A stretch of DNA of 64,000 bases from [Eubacterium] cellulosolvens LD2006 (GCF_000621585.1 NZ_JHXY01000010.1:1-64000), one strand, 5' to 3'. Counted from the first letter of the stretch, positions 51,353-61,320 are shown. The notes: generated by a model from the sequence alone, not told the origin. Numbers and translations: made by a program.

Positions 51353-53527
51353 ATGAAAGCGAAAAGAGTGAAAAAACTGCGGGAACCCAGCTTGAGCAAA
51401 CGACTGGCGGCCATTGTCGCGGCCGTTTTGCTGTGTGTATTTGCAATCATGACGGTCTCAATCATTATTTTTGTCGGTGGTTCTATGCTGCGGTCGACGG
51501 ACAAAACCATGTATTCCGCGGCCGAGAAAGCCGCCTCCAAGATGAAGGGGATGCTGGATGTCGTGGAAGATATCGACAAAAATATCCAGACGGCCGTTAT
51601 GCAGATGTATAAGGAAGCGGACTCGGATGACGCCGGGATCACAGCGGCCTGGAAGGTTGACGGTGCGGTCAAAGGTCAGCCGAAGGCAACGGCAGGAACG
51701 TTCATCAGCCGCGTGACGGGAGAAAAGATGAGCGGAAGCAGATTCGCGGTCGAGACTGCAGTGGTCAACACGCTTTATCACGCGGTTGCCACTTATGATT
51801 ATATCGCGTCGGCAGGACTGCTCATGGAGCCCGACGCTTTCTCCAAAGATATTGAACAGTACGCGCCGTTTGTCAGCAAGGCGAATATCAAGAACGGCGT
51901 TCTGGAGAATCTGGCATACGACGCATACAAGAACGCGGAGTACTATGCGCCCGTGAAAGCCTCGATGCAGGAGGGCAGCAGCAATGCGTTTGAATCGGAC
52001 GGTGAGAAGCTCGTTGCTATTAATTATCCGATTGTTGTCGATGGTTCATTTAAAGGAACGGCTGTGGTCTGTATCAAGACATCTTCCTTCAATGTCATGC
52101 TGGAGAAGTATCCTCCGTTCAACAACATGATCTACAATATTCTCAACGGAAACGATACGATTGTCTACAGTGCGAACGCAGACATGATCGGACGAGAATA
52201 CAGTGAAATTGTCGGAGAGGAAGCTTACAAGAAGCATACGGCAGGTGTTCAGACGGGAGAGCGCTTTACCTATTCCAGTATTTCCGAGAAACACGGAAAA
52301 GTAATCCGCTACTTTGCTCCGGTTCAGATCGGAAACGATACCTGGTGGACACAGTGCGCGCTCAGTCAGACGGACTATTACGAATCCAATGTTCAGATGG
52401 TCATCTTTATCATCGTGTTTATGGTGATCGCGCTTGTCGTGCTCAGCGTAGTGGTGATCATGCTTCTGACAAAATCGCTTGCGCCTCTTCACCGGATCGG
52501 AAATGCGGCGCATAAGGTTGCGGAAGGAGACTTCGATGTGGATGTCACTTATAACGGAAAAGACGAGATCGGAGTTCTGGCGGACTCCATTCATATGTTC
52601 ATCGAGAGACTTCGGAAGATCATCGAGGATCTGTCGGAGAACCTGACCCAGCTCGCGGACGGGAATTTCAATACGGACAGTGAGAGTCACAAAGAACTTT
52701 ATGTGGGCGCATACGCCCCGCTGAAGGAAGCTGTGAACAGTATCAGCACAGAGCTCTCCGCGACGATGCGTGAGATCAAGAGCTCCGCGAATCAGGTTTC
52801 CGGCGAGGCGGAGCAGGTGGCGTCCGGTTCGCAGGCACTGGCCCAGGGCTCCACAGAGCAGGCCTCTTCGGTAGAGGAGCTCTCCCAGACGATGGTCGAT
52901 ATCTCCAAAAAGGTACTCGGCACGACAGACCTCACAAAAGAGGCGGCTGATATCAGCCAGGGATCCAATGAGGCCGTCCGGACATCCAACGACAAGATGC
53001 AGGAGATGTCCGATTCCATGACAGAGATTACCGAGAAGGCGAACGAGATCAGCAAGATTATCAAGACGATTGACGACATTGCCTTCCAGACGAATATTCT
53101 CGCGCTGAACGCGTCGATCGAGGCAGCGAGAGCCGGAGCCGCAGGTAAAGGCTTCGCGGTTGTTGCCGATGAGGTTGGAAATCTTGCGAAGAAATCGCAG
53201 GAAGCCGCCCGCGATACGGCACAGCTCATTGAAGATACCATCAATGCGGTTCACAAGGGCGCCGGTATCACAGACGAGACTGCAACCGCGCTCGACAAGG
53301 TTTCCGATAGCTTCAATCGGATTGATGAACTTGTCGGGAAGATTTCGGAGGCTTCCGAGCAGCAGAGCGTCGGCATTCAGCAGGTGACAGAGGGGATCGA
53401 TCAGATTTCTTCTGTTGTCCAGACGAACTCTGCGACGGCAGAGGAGAGCGCAGCGGCCAGCCAGGAGCTTTCTTCTCAGGCAGAGAGGCTCCACGAGCTT
53501 GTGAGCAAATTTCAACTCAGGGAGTGA
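51353..53527 (+). CDS. Methyl-accepting chemotaxis protein
   Basis: This 724-residue receptor has membrane segments near residues 20-47 and 348-372, and between them an extracellular sensor of about 300 residues with dCache-like features (VAINYPIVVDGSFKGTAVV). A HAMP domain follows and then the signalling domain with the conserved hairpin tip FQTNILALNASIEAARAG near residue 578. It senses an unknown ligand and signals to CheA/CheW. No other chemotaxis gene is near. GGAG precedes the ATG. Its presence suggests a motile organism. Confidence 0.95.
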   Translation: MKAKRVKKLREPSLSKRLAAIVAAVLLCVFAIMTVSIIIFVGGSMLRSTDKTMYSAAEKAASKMKGMLDVVEDIDKNIQTAVMQMYKEADSDDAGITAAWKVDGAVKGQPKATAGTFISRVTGEKMSGSRFAVETAVVNTLYHAVATYDYIASAGLLMEPDAFSKDIEQYAPFVSKANIKNGVLENLAYDAYKNAEYYAPVKASMQEGSSNAFESDGEKLVAINYPIVVDGSFKGTAVVCIKTSSFNVMLEKYPPFNNMIYNILNGNDTIVYSANADMIGREYSEIVGEEAYKKHTAGVQTGERFTYSSISEKHGKVIRYFAPVQIGNDTWWTQCALSQTDYYESNVQMVIFIIVFMVIALVVLSVVVIMLLTKSLAPLHRIGNAAHKVAEGDFDVDVTYNGKDEIGVLADSIHMFIERLRKIIEDLSENLTQLADGNFNTDSESHKELYVGAYAPLKEAVNSISTELSATMREIKSSANQVSGEAEQVASGSQALAQGSTEQASSVEELSQTMVDISKKVLGTTDLTKEAADISQGSNEAVRTSNDKMQEMSDSMTEITEKANEISKIIKTIDDIAFQTNILALNASIEAARAGAAGKGFAVVADEVGNLAKKSQEAARDTAQLIEDTINAVHKGAGITDETATALDKVSDSFNRIDELVGKISEASEQQSVGIQQVTEGIDQISSVVQTNSATAEESAAASQELSSQAERLHELVSKFQLRE

Positions 53528-53585
53528 TTGAGAGACCCCGGATGAAGAACTTCCGGAGTGCGCGGTAGGCGAATATACGGAAATG

Positions 53586-53626
53586 AAGGAACGGACCTTT
53601 GGGAAGGAAAGGTTCGTTCCTTTTTT
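53586..53626 (+). terminator. Intrinsic terminator after chemoreceptor gene
   Basis: AAGGAACG...ACCTTT pairs with AAAGGT...CGTTCCTT, followed by TTTT. Confidence 0.85.
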
Positions 53627-53640
53627 CTGTTGTGTATCTG

Positions 53641-53649
53641 TGATATGAT
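53641..53649 (+). promoter_or_regulatory. Extended -10 promoter for the thioesterase operon
   Basis: TGATATGAT is an extended -10 element about 85 bases before the thioesterase start. The -35 is not clear. Confidence 0.4.
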
Positions 53650-53732
53650 ACAAAAATAAAAGTGCACACGAGCCAGAGGGGCACGGGAGCGCTTGAACGG
53701 AAGATGAAAAGATGACAGGGAGGTAGCCGGAA

Positions 53733-54119
53733 ATGTTGGAAGCGGGAATAAAGGGATGCGTTGAGAGGGTTGTGACAGAAGAGATGAGCGCTTTCCGGAT
53801 GGGGAGCGGGGAGCTGCAGGTGCTTGCGACTCCGTGTATGATCGCGATGATTGAGGAGGCGGCGTGGAAGAGTATTGCCGGCGAGCTGGAGGATGGGCAG
53901 GGCTCCGTCGGGACGCTGATGAATGTCAAGCACATGGCACCGACTCCCATCGGCATGAAGGTGACCTGCGAGACAATCCTCAAGGAAGTGGACCGCAGAC
54001 GTCTGGTCTTCGAGGTAAAAGCATACGATGCGACGGGGCTGATCGGCGAGGGGGTTCATGAGAGATTTCTGATAGATAACGAAAAGTTTCAGGTAAAGGC
54101 AGACAGTAAAAAGACCTGA
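53733..54119 (+). CDS. Hotdog-fold thioesterase, FlK-like
   Basis: This 128-residue protein matches the fluoroacetyl-CoA thioesterase-like (FlK) family: VLATPCMIAMIEEAAW near residue 30, then VGTLMNVKHMAPTPIGMKVTCE in short form (VGTLMNVKHMAPTPIG), and GEGVHERFLID near the end. It probably hydrolyses a small acyl-CoA; such proteins are common in Clostridia without fluoroacetate. GGGAGGTAG precedes the ATG. The Y-family polymerase follows at short distance. Confidence 0.88.
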   Translation: MLEAGIKGCVERVVTEEMSAFRMGSGELQVLATPCMIAMIEEAAWKSIAGELEDGQGSVGTLMNVKHMAPTPIGMKVTCETILKEVDRRRLVFEVKAYDATGLIGEGVHERFLIDNEKFQVKADSKKT

Positions 54120-54187
54120 GGAAATACGGATGCATGGCCGTTTCCTTAAGGAGATCTGCCGGACGAAATGCGACGGAGGAGACGGCG

Positions 54188-55684
54188 ATGCGTACGTATA
54201 TAGCGATTGATCTGAAGAGTTTTTACGCTTCCGTGGAGTGTGTGGAGCAGAACCTGAATCCGTTGACGACGAATCTGGTGGTCGCGGATGCGTCGAGAAC
54301 GGAGAAGACAATCTGCCTTGCGGTGTCTCCCTCACTGAAGGCGTATGGCATTCCGGGGCGGGCGAGGTTGTTTGAAGTTATCCAGAAGGTGAGGCAGATC
54401 AATGCCCTCAGACGAAGCCGGATTCCGGAAGGGGAATTTCGCGGCGCGTCCAGCGACGCAGAAGTGTTGAATGCTCATCCGGAATATGAACTCACCTATA
54501 TTGCCGCCAGACCGAGAATGGCACTCTATATCGAATACAGTACAAGGATTTACCAGATCTATTTGAAGTATGTGGCGCCGGAAGACATTCATGTCTACTC
54601 GATTGACGAAGTATTTATGGATGTCACGGCTTATCTGAAGATCTATGACATGACGCCGCGGGAGCTTGCGTCAAAGATGGTGAGGGAAGTGCTGACGGAG
54701 ACCGGAATCACCGCTACTGCCGGGATCGGGACGAATCTCTATCTTGCGAAGATTGCGATGGATATCGTGGCCAAGCATATACCGGCGGATGAGCACAATG
54801 TTAGGATTGCGGAGCTGGATGAGGAACAGTACCGAAGGCAGCTGTGGACACACCGGCCGATCACGGATTTCTGGCGTGTGGGGAGAGGTTTTTCCAGAAA
54901 GCTGGAGGCGAACGGTATGTATACCATGGGGGATGTCGCGCGCTGTGCCGTCAACAATGAGGAACTGCTCTTTCATCTTTTCGGAGTGAACGCGGAACTG
55001 TTGATGGATCATGCCTTCGGCTACGAGCCCTGCCGGATCGAGGATATCCGGAAGTACAAACCGGAGAACAACAGTCTCGGTTCCGGACAGGTTCTGCAGC
55101 ATCCGTATCCTTTCGAAAAGGGAAAGCTCGTTGTCAGGGAGATGACGGATCTACTGGTGCTTGATCTGGTTGAAAAGAAAATGGTGACGGATCAGATGGT
55201 ACTCACGATCGGTTATGACAGGACAAATCTGGAAAACAAGAGGATTGCGGAAACCTACATCGGCGAGGTGACGACGGATCACTATGGACGCCGGGTGCCG
55301 AAACCCGCGCACGGTTCGATCAACCTCGGAGGCTGGACGTCCTCGACGAGAAAAATAACGGAGGCGGTGACAGAGCTGTTCGACCGGATTGCGGATCCGG
55401 CGCTGCTGATCCGGAGGATCAATCTCACGGCGGCTCACGTCGTCGATGAGCGGCGGGCGGAAGAAAAAACGGCGTTTGAACAGATGAATCTCTTCTCGGA
55501 TTTTGGGCAGGATGAGGAGAAGAAGAAAGAAGACGCTGCGCTGGAAAAAGAGAGGAAAGCCCAGGGGGCGATCCTGGAAATTCGAAGAAAATTTGGCAAA
55601 AACGCGGTACTTAGGGGGATGAACCTCGAGGAAGGAGCTACCGCTGCCATGAGAAATCAACAGATCGGAGGACATAAGGCCTAG
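54188..55684 (+). CDS. Y-family DNA polymerase (UmuC/DinB-like)
   Basis: This 498-residue polymerase starts MRTYIAIDLKSFYASVECV, with catalytic Asp in AIDLKSFYAS and the YSIDEVFMDVT block near residue 138. A little-finger domain follows and a C-terminal extension of about 100 residues is charged. It is of the UmuC type seen in Firmicutes mobile and SOS-linked loci and would copy past DNA damage with low fidelity. ATG 54188 has GGAGGA upstream. The YolD-like gene 84 bases downstream is its usual partner. Confidence 0.93.
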   Translation: MRTYIAIDLKSFYASVECVEQNLNPLTTNLVVADASRTEKTICLAVSPSLKAYGIPGRARLFEVIQKVRQINALRRSRIPEGEFRGASSDAEVLNAHPEYELTYIAARPRMALYIEYSTRIYQIYLKYVAPEDIHVYSIDEVFMDVTAYLKIYDMTPRELASKMVREVLTETGITATAGIGTNLYLAKIAMDIVAKHIPADEHNVRIAELDEEQYRRQLWTHRPITDFWRVGRGFSRKLEANGMYTMGDVARCAVNNEELLFHLFGVNAELLMDHAFGYEPCRIEDIRKYKPENNSLGSGQVLQHPYPFEKGKLVVREMTDLLVLDLVEKKMVTDQMVLTIGYDRTNLENKRIAETYIGEVTTDHYGRRVPKPAHGSINLGGWTSSTRKITEAVTELFDRIADPALLIRRINLTAAHVVDERRAEEKTAFEQMNLFSDFGQDEEKKKEDAALEKERKAQGAILEIRRKFGKNAVLRGMNLEEGATAAMRNQQIGGHKA

Positions 55685-55768
55685 CCTCAGCGCGGCCGGA
55701 ACTACAGATAATAAAACGATGCATTTATACTGCTGCAGCCGTATGAACGGAAAGAGGTGCGACAGCGA

Positions 55769-56254
55769 ATGGAACCGAAGATAGAGAACGCTTTGCTTCG
55801 TGCGGAGCGGGAGGCGGAACAAAAATACGGAGATCTTCTCCGGTATACATATGACGGACCGAAGACGCATCCGCGCATGTCCGCGGAGGCGCGGGCGGCA
55901 CAGTTCTCTCCGTTTGCGGCACTGACCGGATATGAGGAGGCTGTCAGTGAGACCGGTCGTCTCACGGAGGAAAAGCCGGAGCTCGATGAGGAGAGAAAAG
56001 CGGAAATCGACCGGGTGCTTCAATTTCTTGCGGAAAAAAGCAGGCGTGGATCCCGGGAAAAGGAAGAGATTCACATCCGCCTCACCTATTTCCGGAAGGA
56101 TGAGCGAAAAGAGGGCGGAGCACTGCTTGAGGAGGCCGGCGTGTTCCGGAAAATTGATGCGTACAGGAAACGGATCTTCCTCAGGGATGCGATTCCGGAA
56201 GGGATTGCGCTGGAAGATATCATGGATCTCGTGGTGGAGGAGGCAGAATTGTAG
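55769..56254 (+). CDS. YolD-like protein, partner of Y-family polymerase
   Basis: This 161-residue protein has the core RMSAEARAAQFSPFAALTGYE typical in short form (AARAAQFSPFAALTGY-like; here AQFSPFAALTGYEEAV), followed by acidic helices. YolD-like proteins are encoded with UmuC-type polymerases in Firmicutes and are thought to play the role of UmuD. ATG 55769 lies behind AAAGAGGTG. No LexA box was recognised. Confidence 0.8.
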   Translation: MEPKIENALLRAEREAEQKYGDLLRYTYDGPKTHPRMSAEARAAQFSPFAALTGYEEAVSETGRLTEEKPELDEERKAEIDRVLQFLAEKSRRGSREKEEIHIRLTYFRKDERKEGGALLEEAGVFRKIDAYRKRIFLRDAIPEGIALEDIMDLVVEEAEL

Positions 56255-56417
56255 CCGGTAACACATAATTGAACAAGAAATTGCAATTACATATTGCAAA
56301 TTACAAATATATTACTAGAACTTGTTAAAATCTTTTGTAATTCGGAGACTGTCTTCGAGTGCAAAAGATTTCTTTTTGTGGAAAAAGGCAGTTGGATAGA
56401 TCAAGGGGGATATGGTG

Positions 56418-57845
56418 ATGAAAAAACGGATGTATACAGGAATGCTGATTGGGGCGCTGGCATTTTCTGTTCCTCTGACGTTATATACACCGGCTCCGGT
56501 GCAGGCGGCTGTGAAGCAGGAGGCGGACACGGACGCGGTGAGCGGAGAGCAGGAGGATTTTTACCGGCACGGAGATATCGCGGAGATGTGGTCGGTCGGT
56601 GTGTCCGGAGAGATCGCAAGTCAGCTCAGGGGGATCGAAGATAACGGACGGGGGCCGGTTGTCTATCTCACCGGAAACGCGACGATGCAACAGAAAGTTT
56701 CTTTTATGCCCGGGGAGGATCTCATCATTGATCTCAACGGACATGATTTGAGAATCTGTGAGGATTACACGTTTCACCGCATCAATGTGGCCTTTGACGA
56801 TACGGTTGGCGGAGGAACGGTATATGGGCTGGACCGACTGCATTTCGCAAACGGTGCGCAGCTGGTAACCTGCTGCAAGACGGCCGACGGACCGGCTGAC
56901 AAGGCGGCGCCGACGGTTGTTCCGGATTCGCGAAAGGCAGAGGCAAATCTCGAAGGAAGGACGCTGATCCTCAAAGGAAAAATCGGCGCGACGCAGTATT
57001 TTACCCTCTCGGAACGCGTGGCGGAGGATCCGGACGCCTACGCAGCCTTTACGGTGAACGGAAAGACAACCAAAGTAAAAGTCTCCGAAGCGGAGAAAGC
57101 GGTGAGCCGGAGCGGGGATACCAGTTACGGCTTCAGTTATTACGCGGCGCCGAAGGAAATGCACGATGTGATCCGGGTGTGTCTGTATTGCGGAGACGGG
57201 ACGCCGGTTGAAATCTACAGCGGCGATCATTCGAAGGTTTATGAAAACGGGCTGACTTACAGCGTGGCACAGGTGGCAGAAGTTTACGCGAATTCGTCTT
57301 CCGGTTTCAACACTTATCTTCAGGAGCTCGCGCAGAATATGCTCAACTACAGTATGTATGCACAGAGATTTCTCAGTTACAAGGCGGATGAGGTAGATCC
57401 GGAGGATCCGATGGATGAGATCGACGCGGAAACTGTCGTGGGATATGAGCCGGAAATCGACGGGGAGATCGAAGGCGTGCAGATGAAGGGGCTGAATCTG
57501 GCGCTTCGCACAGACACAGATCTCTATATCTATCTCAGTCTTCCGGGCGGTGCTTCTGCGTATCGGATTACGCTTGACGGAAAAAAAATACAGCCTGCGA
57601 AAGACGGAAAGCTTTATCAGGTCGGGATTTCGTCGATCGCTGCGTCAAAGATGTACGAGAGGCACAAGGTGGCCGTTGAAAAAAACGGGGAAACAATGAC
57701 GATCAGCGTGAATGTCATGTCCTGGGTGAACCTCACATTGAATAACACGGATAAGTGTGATCAGAAGACGGTGGATATGGCGAAGGCGGTTTTTAAATAC
57801 GGGGACAGCGCGCACAGATATTTTGATGAATGTGAGTTTGAATGA
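56418..57845 (+). CDS. Secreted protein of unknown function
   Basis: This 475-residue protein has a signal peptide (MLIGALAFSVPLTLY, cleavage likely after VQA). The N-terminal half contains VVYLTGNATMQQKVSFMPGEDLIIDLNGHDL-like beta-helix text (shortened: DLIIDLNGHDLRICEDY), which in other proteins marks a right-handed beta-helix carbohydrate-binding or surface domain. The C-terminal half has QELAQNMLNYSMYAQRFLSY and ends with AVFKYGDSAHRYF, repeating a pattern seen in clostridial surface proteins. ATG 56418 fits GGGGGA seven bases upstream. It lies next to the LytTR/GHKL pair, which may regulate it. Function is unknown. Confidence 0.75.
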   Translation: MKKRMYTGMLIGALAFSVPLTLYTPAPVQAAVKQEADTDAVSGEQEDFYRHGDIAEMWSVGVSGEIASQLRGIEDNGRGPVVYLTGNATMQQKVSFMPGEDLIIDLNGHDLRICEDYTFHRINVAFDDTVGGGTVYGLDRLHFANGAQLVTCCKTADGPADKAAPTVVPDSRKAEANLEGRTLILKGKIGATQYFTLSERVAEDPDAYAAFTVNGKTTKVKVSEAEKAVSRSGDTSYGFSYYAAPKEMHDVIRVCLYCGDGTPVEIYSGDHSKVYENGLTYSVAQVAEVYANSSSGFNTYLQELAQNMLNYSMYAQRFLSYKADEVDPEDPMDEIDAETVVGYEPEIDGEIEGVQMKGLNLALRTDTDLYIYLSLPGGASAYRITLDGKKIQPAKDGKLYQVGISSIAASKMYERHKVAVEKNGETMTISVNVMSWVNLTLNNTDKCDQKTVDMAKAVFKYGDSAHRYFDECEFE

Positions 57846-58193
57846 GACGGACAGAAGTTATGTGCGTGTTTGCCTGAAAACCGGCGATCGGACATATTGT
57901 CCACGTTTTGAGAGACATGAAAAAAATATGATAAAAATACATGAACGAATATATGCATGAAATATAAAGTTGGTGTAGAATGATAGTCACATCGGTGCCC
58001 AGATGGGCGTAAAGGTGAATAACGGTTGTCCTGCGGGCGCATGGCGCGAACGGGCAGCGGGACCCGGCCGGCCGTCAGAGAGTTGACACCGGCGGGAATG
58101 CGGAAGTGATTCCGGAAGAAATACAGGCAATAAGGGAAAGACGGAAAGTAGAGGGCAGGAAAAACAAGAGAGCAGCGGAACAGGGGAATAAAT
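57846..58193 (+). other. Gap before the LytTR regulator
   Basis: The 348 bases hold no gene. A TTGACA near 58083 has no good -10 partner. A G+C-rich section at 58000-58090 can form small hairpins (GCCC/GGGC; TCCTGC/GCGGGA), perhaps part of the leader. The G+C content rises sharply from 58000 on. Confidence 0.35.
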
Positions 58194-58913
58194 ATGGAAC
58201 AGCTGAATGTCTGTATATGTGAGGACAACGAGAAGGATTATGAGAATCTGAGGTCGCTGATCAGCAGAGAAGGGGCGAATACGGTCTGCGAACATTACGG
58301 TTCTGCCGAGGATTTTTTAAATGAATACTATCCGGGAAAATTCGATCTTCTTTTTCTGGATATCTATATGCAGTCGATGACAGGAATCGAGGCGCTGGAG
58401 AGAATCCGCAAAGTGGATCAGAATCTCTCGGTGGTGCTGGTTACGACGAGTACGGACTTCGCGCTCGAGAGTTACCGGCTTCATGCGATGCGCTATGTGG
58501 AGAAGCCGGTACGGAGGGAAGACGTCTCCGAAACCATTCAGTTGTGTATGCTGAAGAAGGAGTCGCAGCCTCATCTTGAGGTGAAGTCCGGGTACAACAA
58601 ACTCAGAATCCCGTTTGACCAGATTCTGTACGTGGAACAGCAGGGGAGGAATATGACCATCTGTCAGGCGGACGAGCAGAAGATCACGGTTTCCGGAAAG
58701 CTGGACGATATTCAGGATCAGTTTGAAGGGGAGACGTTTTTCCGGTGTCACAAGAGTTACATCGTGAATCTGTCGCACATACGGTCCGTGGATCACGAGC
58801 TTCAGACGTTCGTGATGACGAACGAGGACTGTGTACACATACGACGCGAGAGTTTTTACAAGGCAAAGCACGCCTATGAGGATTTTCTTTTTGATATAGC
58901 GAGAAGAGTCTGA
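58194..58913 (+). CDS. LytTR-family response regulator
   Basis: This 239-residue regulator has a receiver domain with acidic pocket Glu10/Asp11, phospho-acceptor Asp56 in LFLDIYM, and Lys104 in VEKPV. The C-terminal half is a LytTR DNA-binding domain (RIPFDQILYVEQQGRNM; FFRCHKSYIVNLSHI). It pairs with the GHKL kinase that follows 55 bases later. LytTR systems usually control bacteriocins, competence or surface and wall functions; the secreted protein just upstream is a candidate target. Confidence 0.93.
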   Translation: MEQLNVCICEDNEKDYENLRSLISREGANTVCEHYGSAEDFLNEYYPGKFDLLFLDIYMQSMTGIEALERIRKVDQNLSVVLVTTSTDFALESYRLHAMRYVEKPVRREDVSETIQLCMLKKESQPHLEVKSGYNKLRIPFDQILYVEQQGRNMTICQADEQKITVSGKLDDIQDQFEGETFFRCHKSYIVNLSHIRSVDHELQTFVMTNEDCVHIRRESFYKAKHAYEDFLFDIARRV

Positions 58914-58968
58914 GGTATTTGAATGGAAGCCGCAAAGATACGCTGCAATCTCCGGGGGGTTATGACGT

Positions 58969-60894
58969 ATGTTGAGTAATGCTAAAGTTCTGCTGAAAAA
59001 AATGCCTGTGATCATCTTCGTTGTATTGCTGATGATCATACTGTTTTCTGTCGTTCCGTACGCCAAATATTCGCTGCCGCTCCGTGCGGGAGGGGCGTCA
59101 CCTGCCCAGAGCATCACGCAGGTGAGGGCGACGATCGACGGAAGGGAGCAGAGGGTTGTTCTTCCGTATATTGTGCGGGGGCTCGCGCCGCGCACAGAGG
59201 TAAAAATACAGTTTGAGATCAACACGAAATCCGACGACTATATGCAGGTCAAGACCGCCTATGCGCCGCTTCGCGTGAAGGTGAACGACAAAATGATCTA
59301 CGCGTACGGGAAAAGCGAGACCCGGCCGTCCTTTCTGCATGATCCGCCGACGAATATCAAGATGCTTCCCGTCGGGGCACTCGGGAAACACGCGGTTGTT
59401 GAGCTGATTTACCGGTCTCCGGAAAGTATGAAGGAACTGGTGATCACACAGCCGGTCATCTCGAATCAGTCGGGGCTGATCCGGTGGGATATACTGCACG
59501 GAGGCGTGATGCTGGCGCTCGGAGTTTTTTTTGTTCTGATCGGACTGGTTCTTTTGCTGATCTCCGCATTTGTGATCCGGATGGAGAGGAAGGGCTCGCT
59601 CTTTCTGTGGCTCGCTCTGTTTGCGATTGATACCGGCATCTGGAATATCGGCGAGTCGGATATCTCGATGTTTTATCTTAACGATCCGAATCTTCTGTAC
59701 ATGATGCGGCATATCAGTTTCATGACGATCCTGCTGCCGATCGGCATGATCATCTACCGTGGACTTGAGTTTCACAATCCCTGGCTGATGCGGGGCACCA
59801 TCCTTCTGCTGCTTGCCGCGAATACGCTGGTCGTTGTTCTTCAGCTTTTCGGCGTGAGGATGTTTACGCAGAGCAGCTATAACTTCCGGGTTCTGACACC
59901 GGTGATTTTTCTGGTGTTCCTGAGCGCGATTTTCTGGGAGATTTTCCGGTACAGAAAGACGATTTCGATCTGTTACCTGCTGCCGTTCGGGTCGCTGGTT
60001 ATCTTCGGAACGCTGGAACTCGCGGCGTACCGAAGGAACATCATTTATACGCCGTCGTCTTTTTTTCAGATCGGCGTGCTCCTTTTCTTCATCCTGATGT
60101 GCATCAACGCGGCGCTTCAGGTGCGCAGGGCGATCCGGCACCGCAGACGGGAAAACGAGCAGGAGTACGAGATACAGCTTCTGGAATACCAGATCAGCGA
60201 GCAGAGAAAACATCAGCAGGTGCTGCTCGAGAAACAGAATGAACTGCGGAGACAGAGGCACGATCTCAGACATCAGCTGACGGTCATTCGGGACTACAAT
60301 CTCGAGAACCGCAGAGATGAGCTGAATGCTTTTATCGAGTCTCTGATCGCGGATATTCCGACAAATAACGAGACAAGATACTGTGAAAATGACGCGGTGA
60401 ACGCCGTGATCACATATTATGTGTCGGCCTGCGCCGAATACAGGCTGAAGCCGGATGTGCAGATCGCGGTGCCGCGGACGGTTTCCGGCATTTCCGACAA
60501 AGCGCTCTGTATTATTTTCGGAAATCTTCTGGAGAATGCGATGGAAGCCTGCAACCGCATGAAGGCCGGGAGTGAGAAGTATATCCGGCTGAAGAGCGTG
60601 GTTCACATGGACATGCTTGTGATCACAATGGAAAACACGTACAATGGACAGGTGCGCAAGTGGGGGAATCAGTTCATCTCCAGCAAGCGGGAGGAGATCG
60701 GCATTGGGCTGTCGTCGATCGAATCGATCGTGAGAGCTGCCGGCGGGGAAGCCAGATTTGATCCGGATAAAAGTGTTTTCCGGTCGCTGGTGTATCTGAA
60801 AAAAACTTCCGTCGAGAAAAAGCGGAGGCCGTCGGAACGGAAAGAAACGGACCGGGTACCGGCGCTGTCGGTCGGAGGAGCGGAACTGCGCTGA
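58969..60894 (+). CDS. GHKL-family sensor histidine kinase
   Basis: This 641-residue kinase has a first membrane segment near 12-30, an extracellular part of about 140 residues, a block of about seven membrane segments between 170 and 390 (7TMR-DISM-like), a coiled coil, and a cytoplasmic kinase. The phospho-acceptor is probably His431 in RQRHDLRHQL, and the ATPase N-box is GNLLENAMEA. This is the AgrC/LytS-type HATPase_c_5 class. Its ligand is unknown. It forms a two-component system with the LytTR regulator. Confidence 0.9.
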   Translation: MLSNAKVLLKKMPVIIFVVLLMIILFSVVPYAKYSLPLRAGGASPAQSITQVRATIDGREQRVVLPYIVRGLAPRTEVKIQFEINTKSDDYMQVKTAYAPLRVKVNDKMIYAYGKSETRPSFLHDPPTNIKMLPVGALGKHAVVELIYRSPESMKELVITQPVISNQSGLIRWDILHGGVMLALGVFFVLIGLVLLLISAFVIRMERKGSLFLWLALFAIDTGIWNIGESDISMFYLNDPNLLYMMRHISFMTILLPIGMIIYRGLEFHNPWLMRGTILLLLAANTLVVVLQLFGVRMFTQSSYNFRVLTPVIFLVFLSAIFWEIFRYRKTISICYLLPFGSLVIFGTLELAAYRRNIIYTPSSFFQIGVLLFFILMCINAALQVRRAIRHRRRENEQEYEIQLLEYQISEQRKHQQVLLEKQNELRRQRHDLRHQLTVIRDYNLENRRDELNAFIESLIADIPTNNETRYCENDAVNAVITYYVSACAEYRLKPDVQIAVPRTVSGISDKALCIIFGNLLENAMEACNRMKAGSEKYIRLKSVVHMDMLVITMENTYNGQVRKWGNQFISSKREEIGIGLSSIESIVRAAGGEARFDPDKSVFRSLVYLKKTSVEKKRRPSERKETDRVPALSVGGAELR

Positions 60895-61045
60895 GGGAGC
60901 CGCAGCAAAAAAGCTCTTCCAAAAGACGCAGGCGCGTCTGCTTACAAGAAATACTATATGGGAAAAGATGGTTTTGGTTGAGGGCTGAAATGCCGGATGC
61001 TGCAAGAAAATCCGTACTTGACAAATTTGATAGAATGGTAAGACT

Positions 61046-61074
61046 GGAGTTGCCGTTCCGGCAGCTCCTTTTTT
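61046..61074 (+). terminator. Intrinsic terminator
   Basis: GGAGTTGCC pairs with GGCAGCTCC (one wobble) around GTTCC and is followed by six T. Confidence 0.9.
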
Positions 61075-61278
61075 GTCTCATAGGAAATTGCTTCGCATTC
61101 CCTATGAGACAAAACGCTCCGCGGGATGCGCAGCTCGCAGATGGGAAGATCGCTGCGCGATTCTGCTCGCGCGCCAAAGTCCTGCGGCGCTCCCCTCAGG
61201 AGTGAGGGGCTGGGGGAGCCGAAGTTCGCTTGCGGACTTTGTTCTGTGACAACAGGCTTGTTACACAAAACGCTCCGC
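61074..61278. repeat. Dispersed hairpin repeat, copies 4 and 5
   Basis: The hairpin TGTCTCATAGG...CCTATGAGACA (61074-61111) is followed by the core ACAAAACGCTCCGC (61109-61122) and GGGATGCGCAGCTCGCAGATG. A second core with the same sequence follows at 61265-61278 behind the small hairpin TGTGACAA/TTGTTACA. Between the two is a G+C-rich segment with CCCCTCAGGAGTGAGGGG. It occupies most of the 517-base gap before potA. Confidence 0.65.
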
Positions 61279-61320
61279 GGGATGAATGTTACGAAAATAT
61301 CTGATAAGAAACGACAAGAA

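Noticed and set aside
59098-61005. A 635-codon open frame on the minus strand
   Set aside because: It is antisense to the histidine kinase and has low-complexity composition and no domain.
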